From positions 1-36,400 of the forward strand of contig CAYRSS010000041.1 of assembly GCA_964426945.1 (NCBI GenBank): DNA of 36,400 bases, given 5' to 3'. Positions 26,518-34,598 of the stretch are shown one piece after another. The notes under the pieces were generated by a model. That model saw only the letters and a list, made by a program, of their open reading frames with translations, did not search any database and was not told where the DNA came from. The DNA is from CAYRSS01 sp964426945 (GTDB lineage Bacteria > Planctomycetota > Phycisphaerae > UBA1845). The translations under genes were made by a program, and so were the position numbers. Numbering within the stretch: position 1 is the stretch's first letter; every line of letters begins with the position of its first letter.

Positions 26518-27564
26518 TCAGTCGGTGTTGATCAGGTCGATCATGCGTCGCAGTTTTCCCGCGCTGCGCCGGTTGAACGCAAACACGAGGCGGGGCAGGT
26601 TGGCGTACTCCCCATCCTCTTCCGGCAGCGCCGCGTCATGCACCTCGTAGACGCCGCTGGTCAGGATATCGGCATACTCCCGGTTGATCTCGTCCAGCCG
26701 CCCCGGCGGCAGCGGGCTCGACAGCCGCATCACCATCAGGTCGCCGACGTAGCGCGCCGAGTGGTAACGGTGGTAGTAACGCTTCACCACCTCGACGGCG
26801 TCCTCCGCCCGATCCGTGAGGGTGAAAAGGTTCAGGTCCTCCCGGTCGATCATGTGATTGCCCAGCAGCTCGGCCTTCACATAGGTCCGCCAGTGCTGCC
26901 AGTAGGTCCCGCCCGGCTCGTCACACAGCACGACCGGCAGCGGGGCGCTTTTGCCGGTCTGCACCAGCGTCAGCGCTTCGAAGCCTTCATCCTGCGTGCC
27001 GAACCCGCCGGGGAACAGGACGATCGCCTTCGCCTCTTTCACGAACATCAGTTTACGCGTGAAAAAATACTTGAAGTTGATGAGCTTGGCGTCGCCTTCA
27101 ATGATCGTGTTGGTCCGCTGTTCGAAGGGCAGCGAAATGGCCACGCCGAAGCTGGACTCGCGTTTCGCACCGTGGTGGCCGGCGCGCATGATGCCGTCGC
27201 CCGCCCCGGTGATGACCATCCAGCCGGCCTTCTCGATCAGTTCGGCGAACTTGCGGGCCTCTTCGTACTGCGGATGCCCTTCGGGCGTCCGCGCCGAGCC
27301 GAAGATGCTCACCTTGGGGATGTCCGCGTAGGCGCGGAAGATCTTGAACGAGTAGCGCAGCTCCTTGAGCGCGGTGTTCAGCAGCTTCAGGTCGCCGCGG
27401 TCGGGGTCGTCCTGCGCGAGGCGGCAGATCGTGACGAGCATCTGGTAGAACAGATCGTCGTTGGCCGTGCCGCCGAATTGCTGCAGAAACGCGCGGATCG
27501 CCTCGGCGCGACCACGGCGGATTTCGTTCTCCCCCGACGGGGGGATTCGGGTCAGTTCTGTCAT
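26518..27564 (-). CDS. LOG-family protein (TIGR00730-like nucleotide 5'-monophosphate nucleosidase)
   Basis: LOG-family enzymes hydrolyse nucleoside monophosphates to the base and ribose-5-phosphate, including cytokinin precursors. The 348-aa product has the Rossmann-like core: SIFGSARTPEGHPQYEEAR, GWMVITGAGDGIM and the defining motif PGGFGTQDEGFE (185-196) with its catalytic Glu. The family GGG.GLMG glycine loop reads GAGDGIMRAG here. N-terminal (~80 residues) and C-terminal extensions make it longer than the minimal LOG proteins of ~190 aa. Start ATG 27564. It lies between GNAT (91 nt) and moxR (48 nt) on the same strand. The substrate is unassigned. Confidence 0.9.
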   Translation of the reverse strand: MTELTRIPPSGENEIRRGRAEAIRAFLQQFGGTANDDLFYQMLVTICRLAQDDPDRGDLKLLNTALKELRYSFKIFRAYADIPKVSIFGSARTPEGHPQYEEARKFAELIEKAGWMVITGAGDGIMRAGHHGAKRESSFGVAISLPFEQRTNTIIEGDAKLINFKYFFTRKLMFVKEAKAIVLFPGGFGTQDEGFEALTLVQTGKSAPLPVVLCDEPGGTYWQHWRTYVKAELLGNHMIDREDLNLFTLTDRAEDAVEVVKRYYHRYHSARYVGDLMVMRLSSPLPPGRLDEINREYADILTSGVYEVHDAALPEEDGEYANLPRLVFAFNRRSAGKLRRMIDLINTD

Positions 27565-27655
27565 TCCAATCGGCTCCCCGGGAGCGCATGAACCCGACGG
27601 CGGTTGGCGCGCGGACGCAACGCCCCGCCGCCCCGCCTGGGCACGCGGCCCCTGC

Positions 27656-28150
27656 TTATTCCCCCTCGATGTACGGCTGGATGACCAGCTCGAGCACCAG
27701 TTCGTCGTGAATCTCGATCCCGTCCTGGCCGACAGTCGGAATCTGCGGCTTGATCTGACGGGCCGCGTCGACCGCGCCGATGTTGATCTGCACGATCCGG
27801 AAACCCAGCCGCTGGTAAAACCGAAGGCCCCGGAGGTTGTCGTTGGTCGTCGTCAGCCACACCCGGCTGCAACCCCGCACCCGCGCCTCCTGAATCGCCG
27901 ACAGCATCAGTGCCGATCCGATCCCCTCCCCCTCCAGCGTACTGTCCAGGGTCAGGATCTCCATTCCCTCTTCATCAAGGTGAAAGGTCAACAGCCCGGC
28001 GATGCAGTCGTCAAGCCGCTCAATGAAGCCCTCCTCCTGGTGAGGGAAGAACCGCTTGCCCCGGCTCATCACGAAGGGCGCACCCCACCGCTGCTCGACG
28101 AACGCGGCGAGCTCCTCCCGGTCGCTGTCCTGGATTGCGCTGCGGGCCAT
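27656..28150 (-). CDS. GNAT-family N-acetyltransferase
   Basis: This is a single-domain GCN5-related acetyltransferase (164 aa), which transfers acetyl from acetyl-CoA to an unknown amine. The acetyl-CoA pyrophosphate-binding loop is LEGEGIGSALMLSAIQEARVRG (roughly residues 70-91), in the place of R/QxxGxG/A. It is followed by VWLTTTNDNLRGLRFYQRLGF, the beta5/alpha4 motif with the Tyr general acid. The N-terminal substrate-binding part is divergent, so the target is not predictable. It is divergent from the SOUL-family gene across 175 nt and is first in a run of minus-strand genes. Confidence 0.9.
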   Translation of the reverse strand: MARSAIQDSDREELAAFVEQRWGAPFVMSRGKRFFPHQEEGFIERLDDCIAGLLTFHLDEEGMEILTLDSTLEGEGIGSALMLSAIQEARVRGCSRVWLTTTNDNLRGLRFYQRLGFRIVQINIGAVDAARQIKPQIPTVGQDGIEIHDELVLELVIQPYIEGE

Positions 28151-28325
28151 GACCCGGCAGTTTTAGCGTCGCAGGCCCCCCGACGCCAGCACGGAGAGCC
28201 TCCGGCGAGCCCCTTCCCCGGCCCCGCGGTGGGCGGGCGCAGGCCACCTTCCTAGGATTCCACCCGGTTGGTTGCGCGGCAGGAATCGCCGCACCCGGCG
28301 GCGCTCAACGAAAAAGGGTGGAGTG

Positions 28326-29051
28326 ATGGTCAGACGCTCGAAGTGGCTTCTCGGAATGCTCGGCGTGGCGGGTGTGATGCTGCCGATCGCCGGCCTGTCC
28401 TGCACGCATCGCTGGTCGAGCGAGTCGCCGGGCACGGCCGTCGAACCGCAGCAGCCCGATCGGCAGGTCCGCCGGGCGTTCGCCTTTCGCGAAGCCGACC
28501 TGCCGGACGGCTTTCCCCCGCCCGGCCCCGTGGGGGAAGTCATCGTCAAGACCTATCCACCGTACCGCATGGCCTTGGTGGAGGGCTCGGCGCTAGGCCA
28601 GTCCGCCGACCAGGACGACATGTTCGGCCCGCTGTTTCGCCACATTCAGCGAAATGACATTCCCATGACCGCGCCCGTCGAGATGGGTTACCCCGCGACC
28701 GCCTCTGCGGAGGCGACGGACGGCCCCGACACCCCGACCGCGCGACGCCCGGCGTCGATGGCGTTCCTCTACGGCGACCCGGCCGTCGGCGCCCCGGGGC
28801 CCGACCCGCGCGACAGCCGCGTCGTCGTGAAGGACGCCCCGGCCGTGGTCGTGATCTCGGTGGCGGTGCGCGGTTCGTACAGCGACCGAAACTTTGAGTG
28901 GGGGCTGGCCCGGCTGGAGTCCTGGCTGGCGGAGAATTCCGGCCGCTACCGCCCGGTGGGGGAGCCGCGCTACCTGGGTTACAACAGCCCCTTCGTGCCG
29001 AGCTTCCTCCGGCTGGGCGAAGTGCAGATACCCGTCGAGGCCGCACACTAG
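28326..29051 (+). CDS. SOUL heme-binding family protein, exported
   Basis: SOUL/HBP-family proteins bind heme or related hydrophobic ligands. The 241-aa product has the family pattern: IVKTYPPYRMALVEG, FGPLFRHIQRNDIPMTAPVEMGY (the most diagnostic block), then an ESWLAENSGRY region and C-terminal LGYNSPFVPSFLR, where the family often has Y.PP. An N-terminal signal is visible (WLLGMLGVAGVMLPIAGLSC); Cys could be lipidated, although the lipobox is not canonical. ATG 28326 follows a purine-rich AAGGGTGGAG. An insert rich in Ala/Thr/Pro (about residues 125-145) is unusual. Confidence 0.85.
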   Translation: MVRRSKWLLGMLGVAGVMLPIAGLSCTHRWSSESPGTAVEPQQPDRQVRRAFAFREADLPDGFPPPGPVGEVIVKTYPPYRMALVEGSALGQSADQDDMFGPLFRHIQRNDIPMTAPVEMGYPATASAEATDGPDTPTARRPASMAFLYGDPAVGAPGPDPRDSRVVVKDAPAVVVISVAVRGSYSDRNFEWGLARLESWLAENSGRYRPVGEPRYLGYNSPFVPSFLRLGEVQIPVEAAH

Positions 29052-29202
29052 GCGGCACCGGCCGCGACTTCCCGGACGGTTTCTCGACATCCGCTTGGCT
29101 CTCGGGTAGCTACTGCCCCCGCGGCCGCGCCGGGCCGTCGCCGCACAGGGCAGGTGGCGGCGGATCGCGCAGCGCCGGCACCAGCTGAAGGAGTACGCCG
29201 CC

Positions 29203-29958
29203 ATGGCCGAGCAACTCGACATCATCTTCACCTCGCCCCACCCCGACGACATCGAAATCGGCATGGGCGGGGCCGTCGCCAAGCTGGTCAAGCTCGGCTA
29301 CCGCGTCGGGCTGGTGCACCTGACCAACGGCGAGCCGACCCCCCGCGGCACGGTCGACACGCGGCTGAAGGAGATGCGCGCCGCGGCGGACGTCCTCGGC
29401 GTGGCCGTCTGCGAGATGCTCGACCTGCCCAACCGGGTGCTCATGGACGGCCCGGAGCCGCGCTACGCCCTCGCCTCGGCCCTGCGCAAGTACCGGCCGC
29501 GCATCCTGGTCACCATGGCCGGCCGCACCCCCTCGGCCTCGCCCGACCACTACCAGTCGCAGCTCATCGCCGAGGCCGCCCGCTTCTACTCCCAGCTCAC
29601 CAAGTGGAACGACCGCTTCGCCGGCACCGAGCCGTGGCGGATGGATCACCTCGTCTACCGACCCGTCGGCATCGCTGCGGAGATCACCCACTGGCACAGC
29701 CAGTTCGTCGTGGACATCAGCGACACGCTCGATCAGAAGATCGAGGCCGTGAAGTGTTACAAGTCTCAGTTCGACGGCGACCGGTTCGAAGGGCTGGAGC
29801 ACTACCTGCGCAGCAGCGCCGGGGTGGAGGGCGGCGCGATCGGCGTGCGCTACGGCGAGCGCTACGCCCTGCCGCGGCCGATCGGCGTGACCGACATGGT
29901 GGCCATGCTGGGCGACTGGAAAATCCCCCCGCCCTGGGGGAACCAGCCGCCGAAGTAG
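29203..29958 (+). CDS. LmbE/PIG-L-family zinc-dependent N-deacetylase (BshB1-like)
   Basis: This family deacetylates N-acetylglucosamine-linked substrates, for example in bacillithiol or mycothiol synthesis. The 251-aa product has the zinc motif PHPDD at residues 12-16 and a third ligand His116 in SPDHYQ, plus GEPTPRGTVDTRLKEM (about 43-58), the region following the active-site strand. Length and the IGVRYGERYALPRPI ending resemble BshB1-type proteins. No bshA or bshC is nearby, so the pathway is not established. AAGGAG lies 9-10 nt before ATG 29203. It is followed by the CRISPR locus. Confidence 0.9.
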   Translation: MAEQLDIIFTSPHPDDIEIGMGGAVAKLVKLGYRVGLVHLTNGEPTPRGTVDTRLKEMRAAADVLGVAVCEMLDLPNRVLMDGPEPRYALASALRKYRPRILVTMAGRTPSASPDHYQSQLIAEAARFYSQLTKWNDRFAGTEPWRMDHLVYRPVGIAAEITHWHSQFVVDISDTLDQKIEAVKCYKSQFDGDRFEGLEHYLRSSAGVEGGAIGVRYGERYALPRPIGVTDMVAMLGDWKIPPPWGNQPPK

Positions 29959-30003
29959 GCGAATCCGGGCGACAACTCAGGGTAAACCCCAGGTCCCCAG
30001 CGC

Positions 30004-30031
30004 AAAAAAAGACGCCCCTTTCGGGACGTCT
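30004..30031 (-). terminator. Rho-independent terminator of tracrRNA
   Basis: On the minus strand a 9-bp stem (AGACGTCCC/GGGGCGTCT with one G:U) capped by a GAAA tetraloop occupies 30010-30031 and runs directly into seven T (30004-30010). On the plus strand the T-run is absent, so it terminates minus-strand transcripts only. Confidence 0.9.
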
Positions 30032-30126
30032 AAAGGGCGCTCTATGAGCGTTGCCTTGCGCGATGTAAGTCCTTTCGGATTACAGTCACTTACTGTAACT
30101 TGGGACAAACGTCGCTCGGATACACT
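30004..30126 (-). ncRNA. tracrRNA (predicted, ~123 nt)
   Basis: On the minus strand, 30126-30092 is a 35-nt anti-repeat. Against the 36-nt CRISPR repeat read on the minus strand, it forms 29 Watson-Crick and 5 G:U pairs, with one G-G mismatch and one bulged U, including 17 unbroken Watson-Crick pairs at the anti-repeat 5' end. Next comes a nexus-like hairpin at 30084-30064 (TGTAATCC, GAAA loop, GGACTTACA with one bulged C), then a second stem-loop around 30057-30033 (CGCTC, ATA, GAGCG, extended by AAGG/CCTT), then the terminator hairpin. The order anti-repeat, nexus, terminal hairpins is the standard type II tracrRNA layout. It is encoded divergently from cas9. The ends are inferred from the promoter and terminator. 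Confidence 0.9.
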
Positions 30127-30132
30127 GGCACC

Positions 30133-30161
30133 AGTCTGGCAGATCCAACGCGGCGTGTCAA
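30133..30161 (-). promoter_or_regulatory. Predicted tracrRNA promoter
   Basis: On the minus strand a perfect -35 TTGACA (30156-30161) is followed by 17 nt and CAGACT (30133-30138), with a TGn extended -10 just before it. Transcription starting 7 nt after the -10 would begin at 30126, the first base of the anti-repeat. The -10 alone matches only 3 of 6. The -35 overlaps the cas9 ribosome-binding site (30160-30165). Confidence 0.65.
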
Positions 30162-30173
30162 GGAGAATCCGCG

Positions 30174-33100
30174 TTGATTTCCACGACCCCCTCACTTCCC
30201 CGGACAGTATTGGCGCTCGACCTCGGGGCCGAATCAGTGGGCTGGGCCCTCTGCAAGATCGATCCCGACGATATCCCATGCGAGGTCATCGCGATCGGCG
30301 CCCACAGCTTCGACGCTGCCGTGGACGGCTCGATCGAGGACGGCAAGGACGAGTCGAAAGCGAAAACCCGTCGGGACGCCCGCCTTCCGCGGCGACAACT
30401 CTGGCGCCGACAGCGCCGGCTCGCAAAGATCTACCGCACGCTCATGAGCGCCGGCCTCCTGCCAGCCTGTGACCCGAAGGCGCCGGCTGAACGGGATGGC
30501 GCGCTCAAGGCGCTGGACGCGCAGCTGCAACCCAAGTTCACGGCCGGAGATCGTGTCTCCGACCACCTGCTGACCTATCGGCTGCGCGCCGCCGCGCTGG
30601 ATGGACCGCTGAATCCGCACGAACTCGGCAGGGCGCTGTATCACCTCGGCCAGCGGCGAGGCTTCTTGTCCAATCGCAAGTCCGGCCCGAAGAAGGATGA
30701 AGACGCCGGCAAGGTCAAGGAAGGTATCGCGGCCCTATGGGATGAGATGGCCGCCTCCGGTGCCAGGACGCTCGGCGAGCACTTCAGCCGGATCGACCCC
30801 GAAGCGACGCGCATCCGCAAGCGCTGGACCCATCGCAAGATGTATCTCGACGAGTTTGAGGCCATCTGGCAGGCTCAGGCAGCTCACCACCCGGCACTCA
30901 CCGATGAGTTCAAGGCGCGGCTTCACGCCGCACTGTTTCACCAGCGGCCGCTCAAGTCTCAGAAGCACCTCATCGGCAAGTGCGAATGTCACGACCCCGG
31001 CCGACGCCGGGCCGCGCTGTCGCTGCGCATCTCGCAACAGTTCCGCATGCTCCAGAAGGTCAACGACCTGCTGATCTTTGAGCCGGGCAAGCCGGAGCGA
31101 TACCTGACGGAAGCGGAACGCGAGCTTGTACTGGACACGATGAACCGCGAGAGCGACATCAAGTTCGCAAAGCTCTGCCAGAAGAAGCTGCTCAACCTGC
31201 CGAAGGGTACGACGTTCAATCTCCAGCGCGGCGACGAGAAGAAGCTCCCCGGCAATCGCGTCGATCCCAAGCTGCGCGACGTCTTCGGCGACCGCTGGGA
31301 GACGATGTCCGAAGCCGAGCGCGACCGCATCGTGGACGACCTCAACTGCATCGACGACGAAGCCGCCCTGGCCCGCCGCGGACGGACCGTCTGGGGGCTC
31401 GACGAGGCGCAGGCCGTCGCCTTCAGTGAAATTCACCTCGAAGCCGACTACCTGCGACACTGCCGCCGCGGACTGGCGGAACTCGTCGAGGCAATGAAGG
31501 ACGGCACCCCCTACGCTATGGCACGGCGCAAACTCTATCCCGGCAATTTCGAACCCGGCGCGGCCGAAGCTGTGCTGCCCCCCGTAAAGGACTGGAACAA
31601 GGAACTCCGCAACCCCGCCGTCTGTCGCGCGCTGACCGAGCTACGCAAGATCGTCAACGCGGTCATCCGTCGTCACGGCAAACCCGATCTCGTGCGCATC
31701 GAACTCGCCCGCGACCTGAAGAACCCGCGTAAGAAGCGCGTGGAAATGTCCAAACAGAACCGCGAGCGCGAGGGGCTCCGCGAAGACGCCGTCAGCCGGC
31801 TCATCCGCGAAGCGGGGCTCTCCGAGGCCCGGATCAAGGGACCCGACATCGAGAAGGTGCTGCTCGCCGACGAGTGCAACTGGATCTGTCCCTACACGGG
31901 GCGACCTATCAGCATGAACTCGCTGGTCGGCCCGCACGCGCAGTTCGACGTCGAGCACATCCTGCCCCACGCGCGTTCGCTCGATAACAGCTTCGGGAAC
32001 AAGACACTCTGCTACCACGAGGAAAACCGCCACGTGAAGGGCAAGCGCACCCCCTTCGAAGCCTACGGCTCCGATCCCCGGCGATGGAGCGAGATTCTCG
32101 ATCGGGTCGCCCGCTTCAACGGCCCGCATCAGCGACACAAGCTCAAGCTCTTCCGTACCGAAGAGGCCTCCGAACTGCTCGAAGGGTTCTCCAACCGCCA
32201 GCTCCAGGACACCCGCTACACCTCCCGCCTGGCGGGCGACTACCTCGGCCTGCTCTTCGGCGGCCAGATTGACATCGACGGCCGCCGCCGGGTCCAGGTC
32301 AGCGCGGGCGGTGTCACCGCCATCCTGCGCAACGAATGGGACCTCAACTCGATCCTCAACGATGGCCCGCGCAAGGAGCGCAACGACCACCGCCACCACG
32401 CCGTGGACGCGCTCGCCATCGCGTTCGCCACTCCAACCATCGTCAAGCGTATCGCCGACGCCGCGGAAGGAGCCGAGAAGGCCCAGCGACGGCTCTTCGC
32501 CGCGCTTCAGGAGCCCTGGCCGGGGTTCCTGGCAGACGCCCGCAAGGCGATCGAAGGGATCAACGTCTCCCACCGCGTCAGTCGCAAGCTGGCCGGGGCC
32601 CTGCACGAGGAGTCCAACTACAGCCCGGAGCACCCGGCCCCCGACGGCGGCAAGGCCCGGCATATCCGCAAGCCGCTCGCCGCCCTGACGGCCAACGAAA
32701 TCGAGAACATCGTCGATCCGACGATCCGCAAACTGGTCAAGGCGAAGCTAGACGAGAAGGGCGGCGACCCGAAGAAGCTCTTCGCCGCTGAAGCGAACCT
32801 GCCCCGGCTGCAGACGAAGGACGGCAGGCAAATCCCCATCCGCAAGGCGCGAATCCGGAAAGCTGTCAGCGGGCTCGCGATCGGTCGGGGATCCAGGGTG
32901 CGGTACGTCGCCCCCGGCTCCAACCATCACATGGAGATCGTGGCGGAACTCGACAAGGACGGGAACGAGAGAAAGTGGGTCGGCCACCTCGTCAGCCGGT
33001 TCGAGGCGGCACAGCGGGTACGCCGCGGCGAGCCGGTAGTGCGGAAAGACTGGGGTGTTTCGGCAAGGTTCCTGTTCAGCTTGGCGAACGGAGAGATGAT

Positions 33101-33317
33101 ATCGGTCTCAAGGGACGGTGGCCCGAAAACGCTCTGCGTGATCCGTGGCATCGCAGAGGACTGCGTAGATTTTGTCGATGCAAGAGATGCCCGAAAGAAG
33201 GACGACATCCGCAGGGCTAAGCAATGGGGCAGAAGTCGCGTGAACCCCTTGCGGAAACTGGGCTGTCAGAAAGTCACCGTCTCGTACCTGGGGGAAGTTC
33301 GCATGGCGAATGACTGA
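30174..33317 (+). CDS. cas9: Type II-C CRISPR-associated endonuclease Cas9 (compact, 1047 aa)
   Basis: This is an RNA-guided DNA endonuclease that uses a crRNA:tracrRNA duplex to cut matching DNA. RuvC-I is LALDLGAESVGWAL with Asp16. An Arg-rich bridge helix covers about 61-92 (KTRRDARLPRRQLWRRQRR). RuvC-II is VRIELARDL with Glu510. The HNH domain has CPYTGRPIS and FDVEHILPHARSLDNSFGNK with His595. RuvC-III is HRHHAVDALAIAFA with His742/Asp745. All catalytic residues are present, so both nuclease sites look functional. The C-terminal ~300 residues (WED/PAM-interacting) are divergent and the PAM cannot be read. TTG 30174 is the start, with AAGGAG at 30160-30165 spaced 8 nt. It overlaps cas1 by 8 nt. 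Small size and the absence of csn2 or cas4 place it in II-C. Confidence 0.97.
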   Translation: MISTTPSLPRTVLALDLGAESVGWALCKIDPDDIPCEVIAIGAHSFDAAVDGSIEDGKDESKAKTRRDARLPRRQLWRRQRRLAKIYRTLMSAGLLPACDPKAPAERDGALKALDAQLQPKFTAGDRVSDHLLTYRLRAAALDGPLNPHELGRALYHLGQRRGFLSNRKSGPKKDEDAGKVKEGIAALWDEMAASGARTLGEHFSRIDPEATRIRKRWTHRKMYLDEFEAIWQAQAAHHPALTDEFKARLHAALFHQRPLKSQKHLIGKCECHDPGRRRAALSLRISQQFRMLQKVNDLLIFEPGKPERYLTEAERELVLDTMNRESDIKFAKLCQKKLLNLPKGTTFNLQRGDEKKLPGNRVDPKLRDVFGDRWETMSEAERDRIVDDLNCIDDEAALARRGRTVWGLDEAQAVAFSEIHLEADYLRHCRRGLAELVEAMKDGTPYAMARRKLYPGNFEPGAAEAVLPPVKDWNKELRNPAVCRALTELRKIVNAVIRRHGKPDLVRIELARDLKNPRKKRVEMSKQNREREGLREDAVSRLIREAGLSEARIKGPDIEKVLLADECNWICPYTGRPISMNSLVGPHAQFDVEHILPHARSLDNSFGNKTLCYHEENRHVKGKRTPFEAYGSDPRRWSEILDRVARFNGPHQRHKLKLFRTEEASELLEGFSNRQLQDTRYTSRLAGDYLGLLFGGQIDIDGRRRVQVSAGGVTAILRNEWDLNSILNDGPRKERNDHRHHAVDALAIAFATPTIVKRIADAAEGAEKAQRRLFAALQEPWPGFLADARKAIEGINVSHRVSRKLAGALHEESNYSPEHPAPDGGKARHIRKPLAALTANEIENIVDPTIRKLVKAKLDEKGGDPKKLFAAEANLPRLQTKDGRQIPIRKARIRKAVSGLAIGRGSRVRYVAPGSNHHMEIVAELDKDGNERKWVGHLVSRFEAAQRVRRGEPVVRKDWGVSARFLFSLANGEMISVSRDGGPKTLCVIRGIAEDCVDFVDARDARKKDDIRRAKQWGRSRVNPLRKLGCQKVTVSYLGEVRMAND

Positions 33318-34218
33318 CCACATCCTCGACCTTTCCGAGACCCCGGCCTACCTCCGCACGGAGCACGGCCAGGTGGTCATCGAGCGCGAAGGCCAGCCGC
33401 CCGTCTCCCTGCCCATGGACGACGTGGCGGTGATCGTCCTCGCCAATCCGCGGGTGCTCTGCACGCAGGGCGTCGCCGCCGGCCTCATGGAACGCGGCGG
33501 CGCCGTGATCGTCTGCAACCACCGCAACCTGCCCGTCGGGATGATGCTCCCCGTCGAGACCCATTACGTGCAGACCGAGCGCTTCGCCCGGCAGGCCGCC
33601 GCCGCCCTGCCGGTCAAGAAGCGCCTCTGGAAGCAGGTCGTCCGGTGCAAGGTCCGGGCTCAGGGGCGCCTCCTGGCCGCCATCCGTGGCGAGGACCGCG
33701 GGCTGGTCAACCTGGCGGGGGAGGTCCGCTCGGGCGACCCGGCCAACGTCGAAGCCCAGGCCTCCCGGCGATACTGGACGGCGCTTTTCGATGACCCGAC
33801 GTTTCGCCGTGATCGGGACGCCCCGGACGCCAACCGCCTGCTGAACTACGGCTACGCGGTGCTGCGGGCGGTGGTCGCCCGCGCGATCTGCGCGGCCGGG
33901 CTGCACCCGTCGCTCGGGATTCACCACCACAACCGCTACAACGGCTACTGCCTCGCGGATGACCTCATGGAACCCTATCGCCCGCTGGTGGATGCGGGGG
34001 TGGTGGGGCTGGTCGGCGTCCGGGGGGCCGGCTGCCCGCTCGATTCGGACGCCAAGCGGGCCCTGCTGAGCACGATCACGGCCCGTTACCTGGTGGAGGG
34101 GGAGGCCCGGACGCTCTTTCAGATCGCGTCGCGGACGGCGACGTCGCTCGTCCGGGTTTTCACGGGGGAGGGCAGGGAACTGGACTATCCGGAGATGTTC
34201 GTCCGTGCCGGCGAGTAG
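33310..34218 (+). CDS. cas1: CRISPR-associated integrase Cas1
   Basis: Cas1 is the integrase that, with Cas2, inserts new spacers into the array. The 302-aa product is of the type II Cas1 class. The metal ligands are Glu148 in NVEAQASRRYW, His205/206 in LGIHHHNRYNGYCLADDLMEPYRPLVD, and Glu221 in the same block. The N-terminal beta domain (DLSETPAYLRTEHGQVVI) starts at the conserved point. ATG 33310 lies inside the last codons of cas9 (8-nt overlap), implying translational coupling. It overlaps cas2 by 14 nt. Confidence 0.97.
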   Translation: MTDHILDLSETPAYLRTEHGQVVIEREGQPPVSLPMDDVAVIVLANPRVLCTQGVAAGLMERGGAVIVCNHRNLPVGMMLPVETHYVQTERFARQAAAALPVKKRLWKQVVRCKVRAQGRLLAAIRGEDRGLVNLAGEVRSGDPANVEAQASRRYWTALFDDPTFRRDRDAPDANRLLNYGYAVLRAVVARAICAAGLHPSLGIHHHNRYNGYCLADDLMEPYRPLVDAGVVGLVGVRGAGCPLDSDAKRALLSTITARYLVEGEARTLFQIASRTATSLVRVFTGEGRELDYPEMFVRAGE

Positions 34219-34549
34219 GTTTGCACTTTCGGGGTATCGCGGCGTGTGGCTCTTCGCGATGTTCGATCTTCCGGTGAAGACCGCGGACGACAAGCGCCGC
34301 TACGTGCGTTTCCGGAAGTTGCTTCTCTGCGCCGGATTCAGTAAGCTGCAGTATTCCGTGTATGCCCGGTATTTCCCGAGCGAAGAGGCCAGCGAGGCCC
34401 ATCGATCGGCGCTGCGCGAGGGCATGCCGCCGCACGGCCAGGTCCGGCTGATGAGCGTGACCGACCGGCAGTTCGGCAAGATGGAGATTTTCTTTGGAAA
34501 ACTGCCCCGGGAACCCGAGAAGGGGCCTCAGCAGCTCCTGCTTTTCTGA
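34205..34549 (+). CDS. cas2: CRISPR-associated protein Cas2
   Basis: Cas2 is the dimeric ferredoxin-fold scaffold that bridges two Cas1 dimers during spacer acquisition. The 114-aa product has VWLFAMFDLPVKTADDKRRY with the conserved Asp after the first strand, FRKLLLCAGFSKLQYSVY and the C-terminal QQLLLF typical of type II. GTG 34205 is the start, within the end of cas1; the first internal ATG (34259) would cut off beta strand 1. The stop is 49 nt before the first repeat. Confidence 0.96.
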   Translation: MPASRFALSGYRGVWLFAMFDLPVKTADDKRRYVRFRKLLLCAGFSKLQYSVYARYFPSEEASEAHRSALREGMPPHGQVRLMSVTDRQFGKMEIFFGKLPREPEKGPQQLLLF

Positions 34550-34598
34550 CGGTCAATCCGTCTTAACCCGCGTCGGCGCCTGGGGTTGCGGCACAGGC

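Noticed and set aside
30004..30126. A tracrRNA on the plus strand or a crRNA read from the plus strand.
   Set aside because: Only the minus-strand reading gives an anti-repeat followed by a nexus hairpin and a terminator with a T-run; the plus strand has no U-tract.
34550..34598. An A/T-rich leader with promoter between cas2 and the first repeat.
   Set aside because: The 49 nt are short and GC-rich with no promoter match, and the tracrRNA indicates transcription from the other side.
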